Shown here: one piece after another, positions 34,423 through 46,034 of the stretch
Position numbering within the stretch: the stretch's first letter is position 1
How the letters are laid out: each line of letters begins with the position of its first letter
Assembly (NCBI GenBank): GCA_014529385.2
Contig: CM043965.1
Coordinates: forward strand, 67,575,690 to 67,639,689
DNA: 64,000 nt
Reading direction: 5' to 3'
Source: Adiantum capillus-veneris
Lineage: Eukaryota > Streptophyta > Polypodiopsida > Polypodiales > Pteridaceae
Notes under the pieces: generated by a model
Told to the model about the DNA's origin: nothing
Database searches by the model: none
What the model saw: only the letters and a program-made list of their open reading frames with translations
Made by a program: the position numbers and the translations under genes

Positions 34423-35139
34423 TAATGATGATTTTTAATTAATATTATTTATAAAATAACAAAAGTTATATTTTCTTTCATTCTTTTGTTTGAATTGAAA
34501 ACTGTGTGCGTACGCCGTATATAGTGTGTTTATATTGTTTAGTGAGCATTTTTGTTTACTTGCGTGCATGTTTATGCGAATGTGTGTGTATGTGTATATG
34601 CAACAAAGAGAATGATAGAGCACTCACATGCGGCCTATTTGAGCAAGAAACACTTGAAGAAATGTCATCAAACCTGGAAAAAAAAAAAAACACACACACA
34701 CACACACACACCCACACAAAAGTGAACAAATCTACTATACGAATCTTGAAAAGAAGCTTACATTATTGATGGGGAATAGCATATGAGTGGATATCTCAAG
34801 TTCGGCAAGCCGTGTGGCAGCAGATCTACATCAAGTGAGGAGGAGGAGGGCAAGAGAGGAAGAGAAAAACGAGCGAAATGTGCAGGAGAAACTCGCGGGT
34901 TCTGTTTTTGCAGAATCCTCCGGTACAAGCATCGGTATATGCATCTATGTAGATGCCAAAATAAACGTCGATATACACATCAACATGGGCCCCGATATAC
35001 GTGCCGATATAGGGTTCAAAAATTTCAAAATTAAATTTGTTAAAAATTTGATCTCCCTCCAGATTTACCTACACATATATCGACGCCCACTATTGACGTT
35101 GGTAATCTGACGTCGGGATTTAAGTGATCTCTTGTAGTG
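34423..35139 (-). repeat. CACTA right terminal and subterminal region
   Basis: Continues the AT-rich CACTA spacer. A (CA)n tract lies at 34690-34712. From about 34920 to 35095 there are several imperfect inverted and direct copies of a motif around TATATCGACG / CCGATATACG. The region ends in CTTGTAGTG, the complement of CACTACAAG. No gene is present. Confidence 0.5.
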
Positions 35140-37183
35140 TGCCATCACAAAGAAAGGTATGTGTACCGTTGTTTGACACAAAATGTCTTCAATGGTTGTT
35201 ATTATCAACACCAGTCACATGTACCATCACACTTGTGCAAATAGTGAAGACCCAGTCAAATATGAGGATTGATGTAGGCAAGTGTTTTTGAGCAAGATGG
35301 GAATCAAGATTCCTTTTAGGATCTTGGAGGTTGAAAAATAAGATTTGGAACAACCTAAAAGGAATGCAAAACCTATGGCAATTGGCAAGGTTAGATTCTA
35401 TTGTGAAGGTGAAGATGGATACACAAACCTAGCTGTTGAATATCAAGAAGTGAAAACATTAGCTATACTTTGCCATTACAACCAAGGAGACTTGGGAGAA
35501 ATGGGAAAAACAAATTTGTTTGGATTTTCTTGGCATGAGATAAGAATAAAAATTTAATTTGTAGATGGAAATGTAGAAACACTCATAAGAGTATGGGAAC
35601 AATAATTGCTACTTCTTGTGAAATGGAGTATGAACATACTTTTTCCATAATTGACTTTGGCAAAAGAACAATTTATGATGTTGTTATGGGCACCTCTATA
35701 GCAATGTATCCCCAAGAGTAAAAACACATAAAATTGGCACCAAGAACACACCAAAATAACAATTGGCAGTCCACAACACAAAATACCAATGCTCCTCTAG
35801 GAATTTACTAGCAAATGCCCACCTACAAGACCATCATAGAAGGTAGAAAGCACTTGTTCTGGCATGAAATTATGAAATTTGAGGAAAATAGCTTCCCCCT
35901 TCACCAATTCCATCTTTAAAATCATAATTTCAAAGTATGCATAGCCCACAAAGATGTTGGCTTCCATAGCTTCTCTACACCCAATTGCATGCACGTTGTT
36001 GTTTGCGGGCCTCCACATCATGTACATCGTAGGAGATAGAGTGTATTTTTTAGAACATATCTCCAAAAGAGATGCTTTAAAGCTTGAATAATTCTATGCA
36101 ATATCTACAAAAAAAAGTTGTGAACATAACACAATCCCAAATTGAACACAACTCTGTAGAAAATTGGTGCAAATAGGATGCAAACATAGCATGATAGCAA
36201 GAAAGAAGACTAGTCAAGGGCAAACTATCATCCAAAATCACGAGGGAGGCACCACAACTTAAAACCAAAAAAATGTGATAATAAGCAGTCCTCTTACTTA
36301 CTTATAGCTCAAATTTACTTATATACAAGAAGCACCTCAAACAATTCTCATACACGTATATGTAGTAACTTGCTAGTTGGTGCTAGTCAACAAGCAACTA
36401 CCTTACACGTATATGTAGTAGCTTGCCTTACTCATACACGTAGATGTAGTAACTTGCTAGTTGGTGCTAGTCAAGCAAATTTCCTTACATATCCATGTTC
36501 TTAATATACAAAGATAAGCTTGCACAAAAAAAGAGCATGTACACTCTCATGTAGCTCTAGAGCATCTCCATATGTACAATATGTACACAAAAATGTTCTT
36601 CAAGATGCACACAACATACTTTGCCAACCCACTAAGTCTACTAGAGTATTCATGCTCAACAATAGGAAGAAACATATGATATTAATCATCCACCTGAATC
36701 AAAAGGAGATCAAAAGGCCATAGAACATAAGATCCAATATCTTGAAAAATTATTAGCCATATCAAAAGGCCATAGAACATAAGATCCAATATCTTGAAAA
36801 ATTATTAGCCATGTCAATGCTGCTTCTAAAACCATCTACCAACATAAAAAAGGAATACCATATGTGTCATCCAATTACTTTTTGAGCAAGAAAAGATATC
36901 AACAAACAAGACAAAAGACTCACCCATCATCACCTCATTTAGGGGAAAATTTTTTATAAAGGCATCATATTTTACCTCTTCAATTTTCCTATCCTCAAGC
37001 ATATCAAAATTATGATTGCCATTATCTCTTTGGCCAACATCCACTTCCACTATGTCATACAAATTGGATACATTATACTCTTCAACAAGAGAATCATGCA
37101 GGACATCAATAGCCATATCCATCATTTCTCATAATTAGACTCCTCATTAACAAGGTCAAAAGCATTCTTAACACCATTATCAT
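35140..37183. other. No intact gene; local repeats
   Basis: AT-rich sequence with short ORFs and no clear domain. 36330-36475 contains two diverged copies of a segment with ACACGTATATGTAGTA and TTGCTAGTTGGTGCTAGTCAA. 36709-36760 and 36761-36812 are a perfect 52-bp tandem duplication. Confidence 0.6.
36709..36812. repeat. Perfect 52-bp tandem duplication
   Basis: The two copies are identical base for base, which indicates a recent event in otherwise unremarkable AT-rich DNA. Confidence 0.95.
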
Positions 37184-37660
37184 ATGTCTAAAGAGTTCAA
37201 TCCATTTCTAGCTGGTTGTGGGATAAAACACCAATGTATACTTCCATATACCACACTGCAAAATGGTGTAGTAGAGAGGAAAAACATATCACTTATGGAA
37301 ATGGCCCAATGTATGGTCAAAATCCAAGCTTTTCCACATGCATTTTGGCTTGAGTCTATCATGTGTGTTGCATATATACTAAACATGTGTTCCATTAAAG
37401 CATGGTAGTATATCATTCCTTATGAAGCTTGGCATGGCAAGAAGACATCCATTGGTCACCTGTGTATGTTTGGTTGCTAGCTTATGTTTTAGTTCTTGAG
37501 AAACACCATATAAAATTGGATGATAAGGCTATGAAATGTATTTTTTTGAGTGAGTCCAAAAAGAAAAGGTTATAGGTTTTATCACGTGCAACCAAAGCAT
37601 TTCTAGATTAGTCAAGAGGTTGTCTTTGTGGAAGATGCAATTCACCCCTTGTTAGCATGT
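37184..37660 (+). pseudogene. Copia integrase fragment
   Basis: The frame reads MSKEFNPFLAGCGIKHQCIL, PYTTLQNGVVERKN and AFPHAFWLESIMCVAYILN, the end of a copia integrase core. After a stop other frames give HGKKTSIGHLCMFGC, HKLDDKAMKC-like sequence and IFLSESKKK, the usual integrase C-terminal part. The initial D-D of the DDE triad is not present; the E (of VVERKN) is. It is a different copia family from A, B and C. No LTR was found nearby. Confidence 0.75.
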
Positions 37661-38859
37661 ACTACGAAGATTAAAGCTCACAAAATGTATACGATACTTT
37701 GTTGCCTCTATTTAGTGGTGGAAGTATGCATGTTAGTCCTAATGAGGCATACGTGTAGCCTATCCAAGTTTTAGATGACTTTATAGATCAGCCATTTTTG
37801 ACACAAATTTGCAATATGCAACTGCTAAGGATAGGGTTAGAAATGAGCAAGCTAGAGGTATGCCAAGGTGACTAGTGCAAACCTTCAATCATGTTGTCCA
37901 TCTTTGGCTTGAAAATCTCTACCTACGGATGTTGTTCTAAGAACATTTATGGAGCCATGGGTGCCGTAGCATTTTAAAAACCAAAAACTCCCCCTCTTGT
38001 GTGGATCGTTTGTAAACTTTCCTAACTGGATACAAGTCTCTTGTTGTCTCGCTAGAGTTAGGGACTTGTGTAAAGCATGGCCTATACATCAATTCCAAAA
38101 CACCATCGATCAATCTAGGCATCAACATTCAACAAATTAGCTTACCTCCTCATTATGTCGTGCAACCATTTGATCATGAACCAAACTATTAACATTCTTC
38201 CATATGCTAAAGAGATACATGACATTATTGTTACACAACCCACTTGAAATTGCTACAGGGACATAGCATTGTCTATGAGAGGCACATGTCTTGATCAAGT
38301 GCAATCATTGCTGCTCATTTTGTGTCTAGAATTGTGCAACTTTGGTTTAGGAACTGCTGCAATTGGAGGGCAATCCTAAATTGACACAAGCATATCAGTG
38401 GCATTGCACTTATGTCATTCTCACCAAAGGGGCTACAAGATTAGTGATGTACAAACCTCATCAAATGAGCTAGAGATAGAGATTAGAACTGACATAGGTC
38501 TACCTTTAGAGGAGCATATTTGTTTCATATCTCAACAAGATCTTGAGACAAAGGAGCATTCCTGTTGCTTAGGGCTGTATTTTTCTCCTCCCTCTTTGTT
38601 CATCCCCATCATCGGGGATGCATTATGGATACTCACTTGTCTCATGAGTTAAGATGCCCAATTTGACAGATACACACTACATCACATCAACAATTAGAGA
38701 TAGAGGTTAACAGATATAGATCTACACCTCTCTTGATGAGATGTTTTTATTTGGGACCTAGGTCTTTATCTTGTTACATCCACACCCCCCCGCCCCCCCT
38801 TCCCCCCTTGATGCTGGTATCACATCTGATAAGGTTCTATAGTATAAATAAATAAATAG

Positions 38860-38860
<1 letters not shown>
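37661..38860. other. No gene recognised
   Basis: Possibly further decay of the same copia element, but I could not find RT or RNase H motifs. The largest ORF (38398-38652, +) has no recognisable domain. Confidence 0.5.

Positions 38861-38863
<3 letters not shown>

Positions 38864-38939
<76 letters not shown>
38864..38939. repeat. Compound (TA)n(GA)n microsatellite
   Basis: About 28 bp of TA directly followed by about 45 bp of GA. Confidence 0.95.
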
Positions 38940-38942
<3 letters not shown>

Positions 38943-39119
38943 ACATATAGATAGTGTTATTGTCCTTGAAGAAATATGACCTATGGAACTAGAAGAAATA
39001 TACCATGTGGTGTGTGTGGATCTGACAAGTGACTCTCAATGCCCAAGAATTGTGGAAATAAGCATCACAATTGAGAGTCCACATCATGGTTGGGAGAGGA
39101 ATGTGTGTAGGGAGAGCTC

Positions 39120-39434
39120 ATGGTTGAAAATGTGGGGAAAGAAAGCTCTTATGTGATCAAATCTCATCACTTAGTAGGGTGTGATGCTCAGGCTCACAAA
39201 ATTTTTAGGGACATAAAGTGCATAGTCAATGACACTCCTCGGCAGTGCCCCAATGCCATGCATGTCTCACATTTTAGAGACTCAAGAGTTGAGCTGGATG
39301 GGGGTGATAGTGCAAATTCTCAAGGTGATGGGCTCAAGCATGTAAAGTTGGGTACAGTTCCCTCATTCAAAGAAGAACTTGGTTTTGTGGTCGCCAACAA
39401 TATAAGTGGTATAATGTATGGTGTGAGCCTCTAG
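39120..39434 (+). CDS. Unrecognised ORF
   Basis: 104 codons beginning MVENVGKESSYVIKSHH, with no family resemblance I can name. It lies between a microsatellite and a LINE fragment and has no visible splice partner. It may be chance or a decayed element. Confidence 0.2.
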   Translation: MVENVGKESSYVIKSHHLVGCDAQAHKIFRDIKCIVNDTPRQCPNAMHVSHFRDSRVELDGGDSANSQGDGLKHVKLGTVPSFKEELGFVVANNISGIMYGVSL

Positions 39435-39639
39435 ATTTCTCCCATGCTGTGATACATTGGCACTACAAAAAAATCTTCATTCACTTTGGAATCTATCGAG
39501 GCACCATGAAGCAAGTGAAATGCTTCTCATCTTCCAAACCACCTTGATGTCTTGCATTCATCTCAAACTTGATAATTTTCTTTTGTGCATCTTTTGGCCT
39601 TTCTTACTTGCTTCCCATGCAATTCTCAAAAGTCAATAT

Positions 39640-39891
39640 GAAGGGTTTTGATGTACTCTTTGACTCTCTCCATAGCCAAAACCTCAATGGGAAGTAATAA
39701 GAACTCAAGAAGGAAGATCATGTATGGTGTTTGTGTCTTGACTTGGAGAAAGTTTGTACAAAAATGCTTTTGGACATTCTCAAACTCTTTCCAAGTAGAC
39801 TTAGAGATGCTACCACCTCAAACTTCAACTCCATAAAGAAGCATCGGTGTCACCAATGTGTCAAAGAGGTATTTGATGAGAACCCAACATT

Positions 39892-39957
<66 letters not shown>

Positions 39958-40620
39958 GCACATATGCTAAAATGCATAGTAGGCTCTCTTTCTGGCTTCC
40001 AAGGGTCGTGTGCCATAATCCACAATCATTCCATTTGAGGTTAGCCGGAACCTCAAGGCCAAGGTATTTGAAGCTCTCTGCCACTTCAAGGGGCTCTTTA
40101 TTGTACACGATGCATGGTTTCTCCTTGTTGAGAGTTTTTACAAGCATAACCTTTGTTCTAGAGCCATTCACAATCAATCCACTATGCAAGAAAAAACTTT
40201 TCAAGACAATCATAAGGTTTTGTGTATCCTTAAAGTTTAGGGCAAAGGCATCACATGAGCCACATATAGCAAAAGCATGATCACTACATTCCTAAGCATA
40301 ATCCTTCAATACCTTCTTGTTGCATAACCTCAAGTGCCATGTGTTCCAAATCATTGATGAGTAGCCCAAAGAGAGCAGGTGAAGTTGGGCATCCTTGCTT
40401 GACACCAATAGTGCTTGGTGAAAAACTTTCAAATTTCCTCACATCGACATATCACCTTCTCAAAAATGAAAGAAATTACAGGCATATAGGATTTCCTTCA
40501 AATATCTCAAATGATTCTCTTTGGGTATCAAAAGCTATCTTAAAGTCCACAAAAGCAACAATACAATCCTTTACCTTATGAATTGGATGGACTTCTTTGC
40601 TTGTCAAATAGGGGGCACTG
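39640..40620 (-). pseudogene. LINE reverse transcriptase 3' fragment, copy 1
   Basis: The minus strand carries the RT motif GVKQGCPTSPALFGLLINDL (about 40410-40350). After stops it continues with FFLHSGLIVNGSRTKVML, KPCIVYNKEPLEVAESFKYL and GLEVPANLKW (40213-39953), the thumb region after the YADD motif. The YADD codons themselves are degenerate here. Beyond the (CT)n tract at 39896-39954 the reading continues as in copy 2 at 47271. The 5' half is missing, as is usual for LINEs. Confidence 0.8.
39896..39954. repeat. (CT)n tract inside LINE copy 1
   Basis: About 58 bp of CT where LINE copy 2 (around 47570) has only a short GTTTCTTG. The flanking bases align on both sides, so the tract arose within the LINE. 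Confidence 0.85.
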
Positions 40621-41978
40621 TCGAACTTTAGTCACGAGCTGAGTGTGCAAACATGAAGATAAGGCTTGCCCTAGAGTGATGGATTAGTATACAAGTCGTG
40701 GGAAAAAAACATATAATTACACCCCTCCAACTCTTCCACTACAAGCTTTCAAACTAATTTCTTCGGAGTCCGCCACTAAAATGTTAACTTTGGATTGAGT
40801 GCATTGAATCCATCCTTCAAAATCAACCTGCACATACACATTTCAAGAGCCATATCCGTCTTTTGGCATATGATTGCGCTCCTCCACCACAAGTTTCTCA
40901 AGTAATTTCTCCCAAGTCCAACTCCGTTGCCTCTTCCCAAGTTCCTGTATTGATCACGATGATGCGGCTTTGTTAAATTTAGCAAAAGGTTCACCCTAAA
41001 ATCTTACGCCTTAGTGACATTCACTCCAAAGCTTAGACGAAAGATTAGTGTTGGAACAATTTTCAGCAAAACTTCCTAGAAATCCATGTCTAAGAGAAAG
41101 CCTCATCAACTTGCGTCCTCAACAAAACAAAGAGTATAATGTCTCTATCATGCACTTTGCGTTGGCCTAGGGACCTCATCTGTAGGATTCAAAACTTCAA
41201 ATTATAACCGTATCCATCTTCTAGTATACAATTGTGCCCTTCCATCACCTCCACCACAAGCTTCCGAACATGTTGACTCTCCCTCATGGCTCTTCAATCT
41301 CATCCATCTCCTCTCTCTTGACCACAACTCGCAAGCCCCTTCAACCACAATCTTCTCTACGCCACCCATGCTGCAATGATTCGACCCAAGATGAGTGGAA
41401 GCCGAAAAGGGATTTTGTAGCTTGCCCAACTTTTTGTGCGCTACAATTCTATTTCGCACCTTGCACAACTTTTTGTGCTCTGCAGTTCTATTTCTCACCT
41501 TCTGCATACTTTTGGCAAGCCATTCATAGTGGGCTCAAGTGGCATTATTCTCCTTGCCCCTACACCTTTTACACCAGGTTTACTTCGTCTCAGAATTAAG
41601 GTCCCCTCAAGAAAGACTTTAAGGACATATGCCCTTCACCTTCGCTAGCTTTACTACAACTTTGATGGTTCACTACTCTGTGTAACTGACTCACATATCT
41701 ATTTTAAGCTCATCCAAGCGTATGCAGGCCTGATGGCGAACGTCGAGAGCAACGATGGTGTTCGGGAGACCGTGATCTTTCTACGACCTTCATGTTTTCT
41801 GCATCCAGGCAAGGTCGACTAGTGTGCTTTTTAGATCAACGCGCAAGGGCAACGTTCTTGGCTTTTCTGGTGAAAGAGGCAGGCATAACACAGAGAAATT
41901 CTGCTAATTTAGGCTTCCACGAAGCAGATTAAGGCTCTAAATCCTGCTTTTGGTGTCGCAAATTCTGTGTACTCTGCC
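40621..41978. other. Upstream flank of CYP51
   Basis: No gene recognised. 41422-41460 and 41461-41499 are diverged copies of a 39-bp unit containing CAACTTTTTGTGC. Promoter elements of CYP51 must lie in the last few hundred bases, but I cannot pick out a convincing TATA box. Confidence 0.5.
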
Positions 41979-44357
41979 ATGGATCTGTTTTCCAGATTGC
42001 CTCTTCCTGTGTTGGGCAATCTCAGCCCTCTTTATCGCATCTCCCTGCTCATCGTCTCCACACTTCTTCTGGCCAAGATTTTGTCCACCCTCTTTTTCAG
42101 GTCAGCACACAGAAAGCTTCCTCCAACCGTGCGGACACTGCCCTTGATTGGTGGTGTTCGCAAATTCATGAAGGGACCCATCAACATGATACGCGAGGAG
42201 TATCCGCGCCTCGGCAGCATCTTCACAATACATGTGCTCAACCGGAAGATCACATTCTTGCTCGGGCCTGAGGAGTCCACTCATTTCTTTAAAGCTCCTG
42301 AGTCTGAGATGAGTCAGCAAGAGGTTTATCAGTACAATGTGCCTACTTTTGGTCCCGGGGTTGTGTTTGATGTCGACTATTCAGTTCGGATGGAACAGTT
42401 TCGCTTTTTCAGTGAGTCACTTCGGGTCAGCAGCTTGAAAAGTTATGTGGAGCACATGGTTTTCGAGGCTGAGGTATGGCCATTTTCAGAATGCAAATGT
42501 GATTTCCTCTCATGATTTCCTTTTCATTTTATTGTTGGCATTCTTAGAATGCGAATGTGACCCTTCACCTTGTTTTCTTTTCGAATTTTGTAAATATATT
42601 TGGTGAGACTCGTATGTGTGGATACGATTGGCAGGTTTGTGAATTCTGGAAGTGCTTGGAGTTGTGGGTTTCATGCATGCTATGCGTGTTATAGTCATTA
42701 GAGATATTTAGCTCTTATCATTTCACAAGAAAAAGATCTAATGTAGCTGTGAGATGAGTGCTGCATGCTTCCAAGTTTCAAGAAGACATGCAATCAAGGA
42801 TCATGTTAAAGGAAAAACTGATCTTTGTGCATTGCTTTTTGCCTGGATTTGTAAGTCAAGTTGGTATCTGAGCTCCCTTTTTCTATGTGTCCATTGTTTT
42901 CTATTCAGAGCTTTTTCTCCAAGTGGGGTGACGAGGGCGAAGTGGATCTGAAAAGTGAACTAGAACATCTGATTATCCTTACCGCGAGCAGGTGTTTGCT
43001 AGGGAGGGAGGTCCGAGACCAGCTATTTCAAAATGTGAGTGATCTTTTCCACGATCTGGACAATGGGATGCTACCCATAAGTGTGTTGTTTCCATACCTC
43101 CCGATCCCTGCCCACAGACGGAGAGATCAAGCACGCAAGCAGTTGGCAGAGATATTCTCTAAAATTATCCAAAACAGGCGTGCCTCTGGAAAAAGTGAGC
43201 CGGATATGCTCCAAGCATTTATCGACTCCAAATATAGAGCAACAGGACGCTCTCTCACAGATGATGAGATCACTGGTTTGCTGATTGCGGCTTTGTTTGC
43301 GGGTCAACACACGAGCTCAATCACATCGACATGGACTGGTGCTTATCTGCTAAAGTGAGTGATATACTAGTTTGTCCCAAAAAAAAAGCATCAATCTTTT
43401 TCTTTTTGGAATAATACTTGGGGATTGCTTGCTCTACATTTTTCATGACTGTAACAGTGCTCGAAAAAAACGTAGGTTTAGTGTAATTTTACCTGCAAAT
43501 TTTGGAAATATACCTCTAAATTCTCAATTTGAAGGTGAGAAAACCTACAAAGTTCAAAGAAATTTAGTGTTAAAACCTTACAGTACAGTAATTTTGCCTC
43601 TGAAATTTTGCATTATAGATTTTTCATGTTTTTAGAAAAAAGACTGCCTTTTTTTTTCAATTGTACTAATAGCCATATACATAAGATTTTTATAATGTAT
43701 TTAGTTTTCTGTTGTGTCTCCTGTGGTGGTGGTACATTTTTCACGACATAAGCTTTCTGTTCAATACTTATCAATCTTTCTTTACTTGTTATCGCTTGCA
43801 GGCAGAAGGAATACTTGGCACCAGTGTTGGATGAGCAAAGAGAGGTAATGAAGCGCCATGGTGACAAGCTAGATTATGACGTTTTGGGTGAGATGGATGT
43901 CCTTTACCGGTCTATAAAAGAAGCTCTTCGCTTGCACCCGCCACTCATTCTTTTGCTTCGCTACAACCACAAGGACTTTACTGTGAAGACTAGAGAGGGT
44001 GTTGAATATGTGGTACCAAAGGGCAATGTGGTTGCGACGTCACCGGCTTTTGCAAATCGACTACCATACATCTACAGGAACCCAGATTCGTACGACCCCG
44101 AGAGATTTGCTCCTGGTCGTGAGGAGGACAAGGCAGCAGGAGCCTTTTCATATGTTTCATTTGGAGGAGGAAGACATGGGTGTTTAGGAGAGCCCTTTGC
44201 CTACCTTCAGATAAAGACTATCTGGAGTCACCTGTTTCGCAACTATGAGCTAGAGTTGGTTTCACCGTTTCCAGAAATCGACTGGGACGCTATGGTTGTA
44301 GGTGTGAAAGGGAAGGTTATGGTGAGGTATAAAAAGAGGAATTTGAATGTGGTGTAG
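41979..44357 (+). CDS. CYP51: Sterol 14-alpha-demethylase, cytochrome P450 CYP51 (obtusifoliol 14-demethylase)
   Basis: Three exons: 41979-42473, 42909-43354 and 43802-44357. Introns are GT-AG (435 and 447 bp), in phases 0 and 2. They join to 498 codons; plant CYP51 is about 485-490. The ATG lies in GCCATGG; the frame is open slightly upstream but has no earlier ATG. Residues 20-40 form the ER membrane anchor. Key parts are the substrate region VYQYNVPTFGPGVVFD (116-131), the I-helix LFAGQHTSSITS (294-305, with the CYP51-specific H before T), E354-x-x-R357, PERF 413-416, and heme loop FGGGRHGC with Cys441. The enzyme removes the 14-alpha methyl of obtusifoliol in phytosterol synthesis, using NADPH-P450 reductase. 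No frameshift or missing residue is seen. It is the only intact protein-coding host gene found here. Confidence 0.96.
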
Positions 44358-45516
44358 CAACATGACTTTGGCTGGACTAGTTTTGATAATTCTGGCTTTA
44401 TTTGAGGGCCAAAGGATTTTTGATGTGTATTAGGAAGTGAATTTACAAGCCACAAGCAGTGCTTTTTCTCTGTAACTTTGGTTTTTTGCAAAAATTTTCA
44501 ACATTTTCTTTTGTTTGGGTATCTGATGCAACAGGGTTCTTTCACAAAGAATGACAATGTGTTTTTTGGGGTTTGCTTAGGATTACTACTTATTATGCCC
44601 CTGTTGTTGATTCTCATTTTCTGATTAAGGCCCCAAAAGCTTGTTTGCTTTGTTTGGTGCATGTACGCAGCGATGTTTGTTTTTCATCACAGGACAATAG
44701 TTAATCAATAGTATGTCATTTAATGATTGGTACTCAACTCAAAATGGTCCTTCATGAAAAAAGTGCCTGTACATTGGTTACCATTCTGGGACCAGGCTAA
44801 GGACGCTTGGTAACATGAAGATCTCATTCGCATCTGAACATAGAAAACCTGCATATGGAAAATTTCAGACTATGTTGGTTTTCGCACTAATTTTTTTTCT
44901 CTAGGGATTACAGGTTTTCTTCCCTTCTAAGTTAAGACTTGAACTTCAAAATTTGTAGGTGCTGTTAGACTTAAACTAGGTTTTTTTCGACTGAACTCAT
45001 TGGGGCTTCATACAAAAAAGTTGTCCTGACTTGGAAATTCTAAGAAATACTTGCTCTATATGGTGGTCATTTCTGGCTATGGAGGTTGTGTTTGAGCACC
45101 TTCCCATAGTCCCACCAGAAGTGCCGTTGAAATCACCACTTTACTACAATCCCATACACCCACCAAACATACCGGCTTGTGTGTGGACCAGTCTCTTCAC
45201 CTCCTATTGGAGGTTAACGATGGGGATGTGGATACAATTTGGAGGGCCTTACATTTTGGAGGGCCATCTACGAGAGGTGGCTGCTGGCGGGAATATGGGA
45301 AGGCCCTCTAATTCTCCACTGCAACATAGAATGAGAGAAATATAAGCATTTTCCATCTCTACCTGAAGCTCAAATTGACCTCAAAGAACCCATTATCTTT
45401 TGCAGCAGGAAGAAGAGAAAGGCACAAAATCATTAGTCATGTGTGCAGACTACCCTGCATTCTGCTCTCAAGGTAGAGTTCCCTTTTCTCTAGCCCATGG
45501 CCTGCTCTAAAGGTGG
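44358..45516. other. CYP51 3' flank
   Basis: Contains the CYP51 3' untranslated region, with its end not determined, then unique-looking sequence. A plus ORF at 45031-45345 has no recognisable domain. Confidence 0.5.
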
Positions 45517-45632
45517 AGAAGAAGAAGAAGATAAGTTTTTGACTTCGTCGGGACAATCCCAATAGACCTCAGAGATCTATTAGACAACTCTTGAACCCAA
45601 GGCCAGATATTCAAGAGGGAATTGGGAACCAC

Positions 45633-45675
<43 letters not shown>
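45517..45675 (-). mobile_element. tRNA-derived SINE-like repeat, copy 2
   Basis: Same order as copy 1 on the minus strand: (CT)n at 45635-45675, a body with GGCCTTGGGTTCAA as B-box-like sequence, then TCTCTGAGGTCTATTGGGAT and a (TTC)n tail at 45517-45530. It differs from copy 1 by scattered substitutions and small indels. It lies about 280 bp upstream of the tRNA-Phe gene, in the opposite orientation. Confidence 0.55.
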
Positions 45676-45678
<3 letters not shown>

Positions 45679-45956
45679 CAATGACGACCCTGTTATGTAC
45701 ACGATATATTATGGCCAATCTAAACCAGTCTGGAAATGGAGGGTGCATACAACTTGTAAGATTCATCAGTTGGCCATGGTTAATGCAACCCCTGTGCATG
45801 TCGATGAGCTCAAGAAAACGCGGTAATTTGACAGGAAGCGCTCCATGTTCATTGCACCGATTGTGGATTGGGGATATTTACATGGCGATATTATATTCTA
45901 TCTGTATCGTCTTATAGTAACAATACATAGTAAAAGGGTTAAACAAAGCGCAACAG

Positions 45957-45961
45957 GCGGG

Positions 45962-46004
<43 letters not shown>

Positions 46005-46029
46005 GCGTGTTCGATCCACGCTCACCGCA
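45957..46029 (+). tRNA. tRNA-Phe (GAA)
   Basis: 73 nt, GCGGGGATAGCTCAGTTGGG at the start and TTCGATCCACGCTCACCGCA at the end, without encoded CCA. The anticodon loop is CTGAAGA with anticodon GAA. D, anticodon, T and acceptor stems fold as in the cytosolic plant tRNA-Phe, including its G5-A68 non-pair. Box A is at 45964-45975 and box B at 46009-46017. CAA motifs just upstream (45951-45955) and an AT-rich leader fit plant tRNA promoters. There is no intron. It appears functional. Confidence 0.97.
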
Positions 46030-46034
46030 TTTTT
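46030..46034 (+). terminator. Pol III terminator of tRNA-Phe
   Basis: TTTTT directly after the tRNA 3' end. Confidence 0.9.

Larger units (their letters stand above)
16865..35139 (-). mobile_element. CACTA (En/Spm) DNA transposon carrying nested copia insertions
   Basis: The left end is CACTACAATACGCC (16865) and the right end, read inward on the minus strand, is CACTACAAGAGATCAC (35139). The first eight bases agree. The interior holds a TNP2-type transposase remnant, a possible TNPA-like remnant and subterminal repeat blocks at both ends. Removing the copia insertion and one copy of its target duplication leaves about 7.6 kb, a usual size for an autonomous CACTA element. The 3-bp flanks (tac left, tgc right) differ by one base, so the target duplication is not proven. 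The transposase is certain as a family; the outer limits are inferred. Confidence 0.6.

Noticed and set aside
35797-36066. Minus-strand ORF ending in PEQVLSTFYDGLVGGHLLV, similar to a gypsy integrase zinc-binding segment
   Set aside because: Only a dozen residues look right. The following HHCC and core motifs are absent, so it is too weak to annotate.
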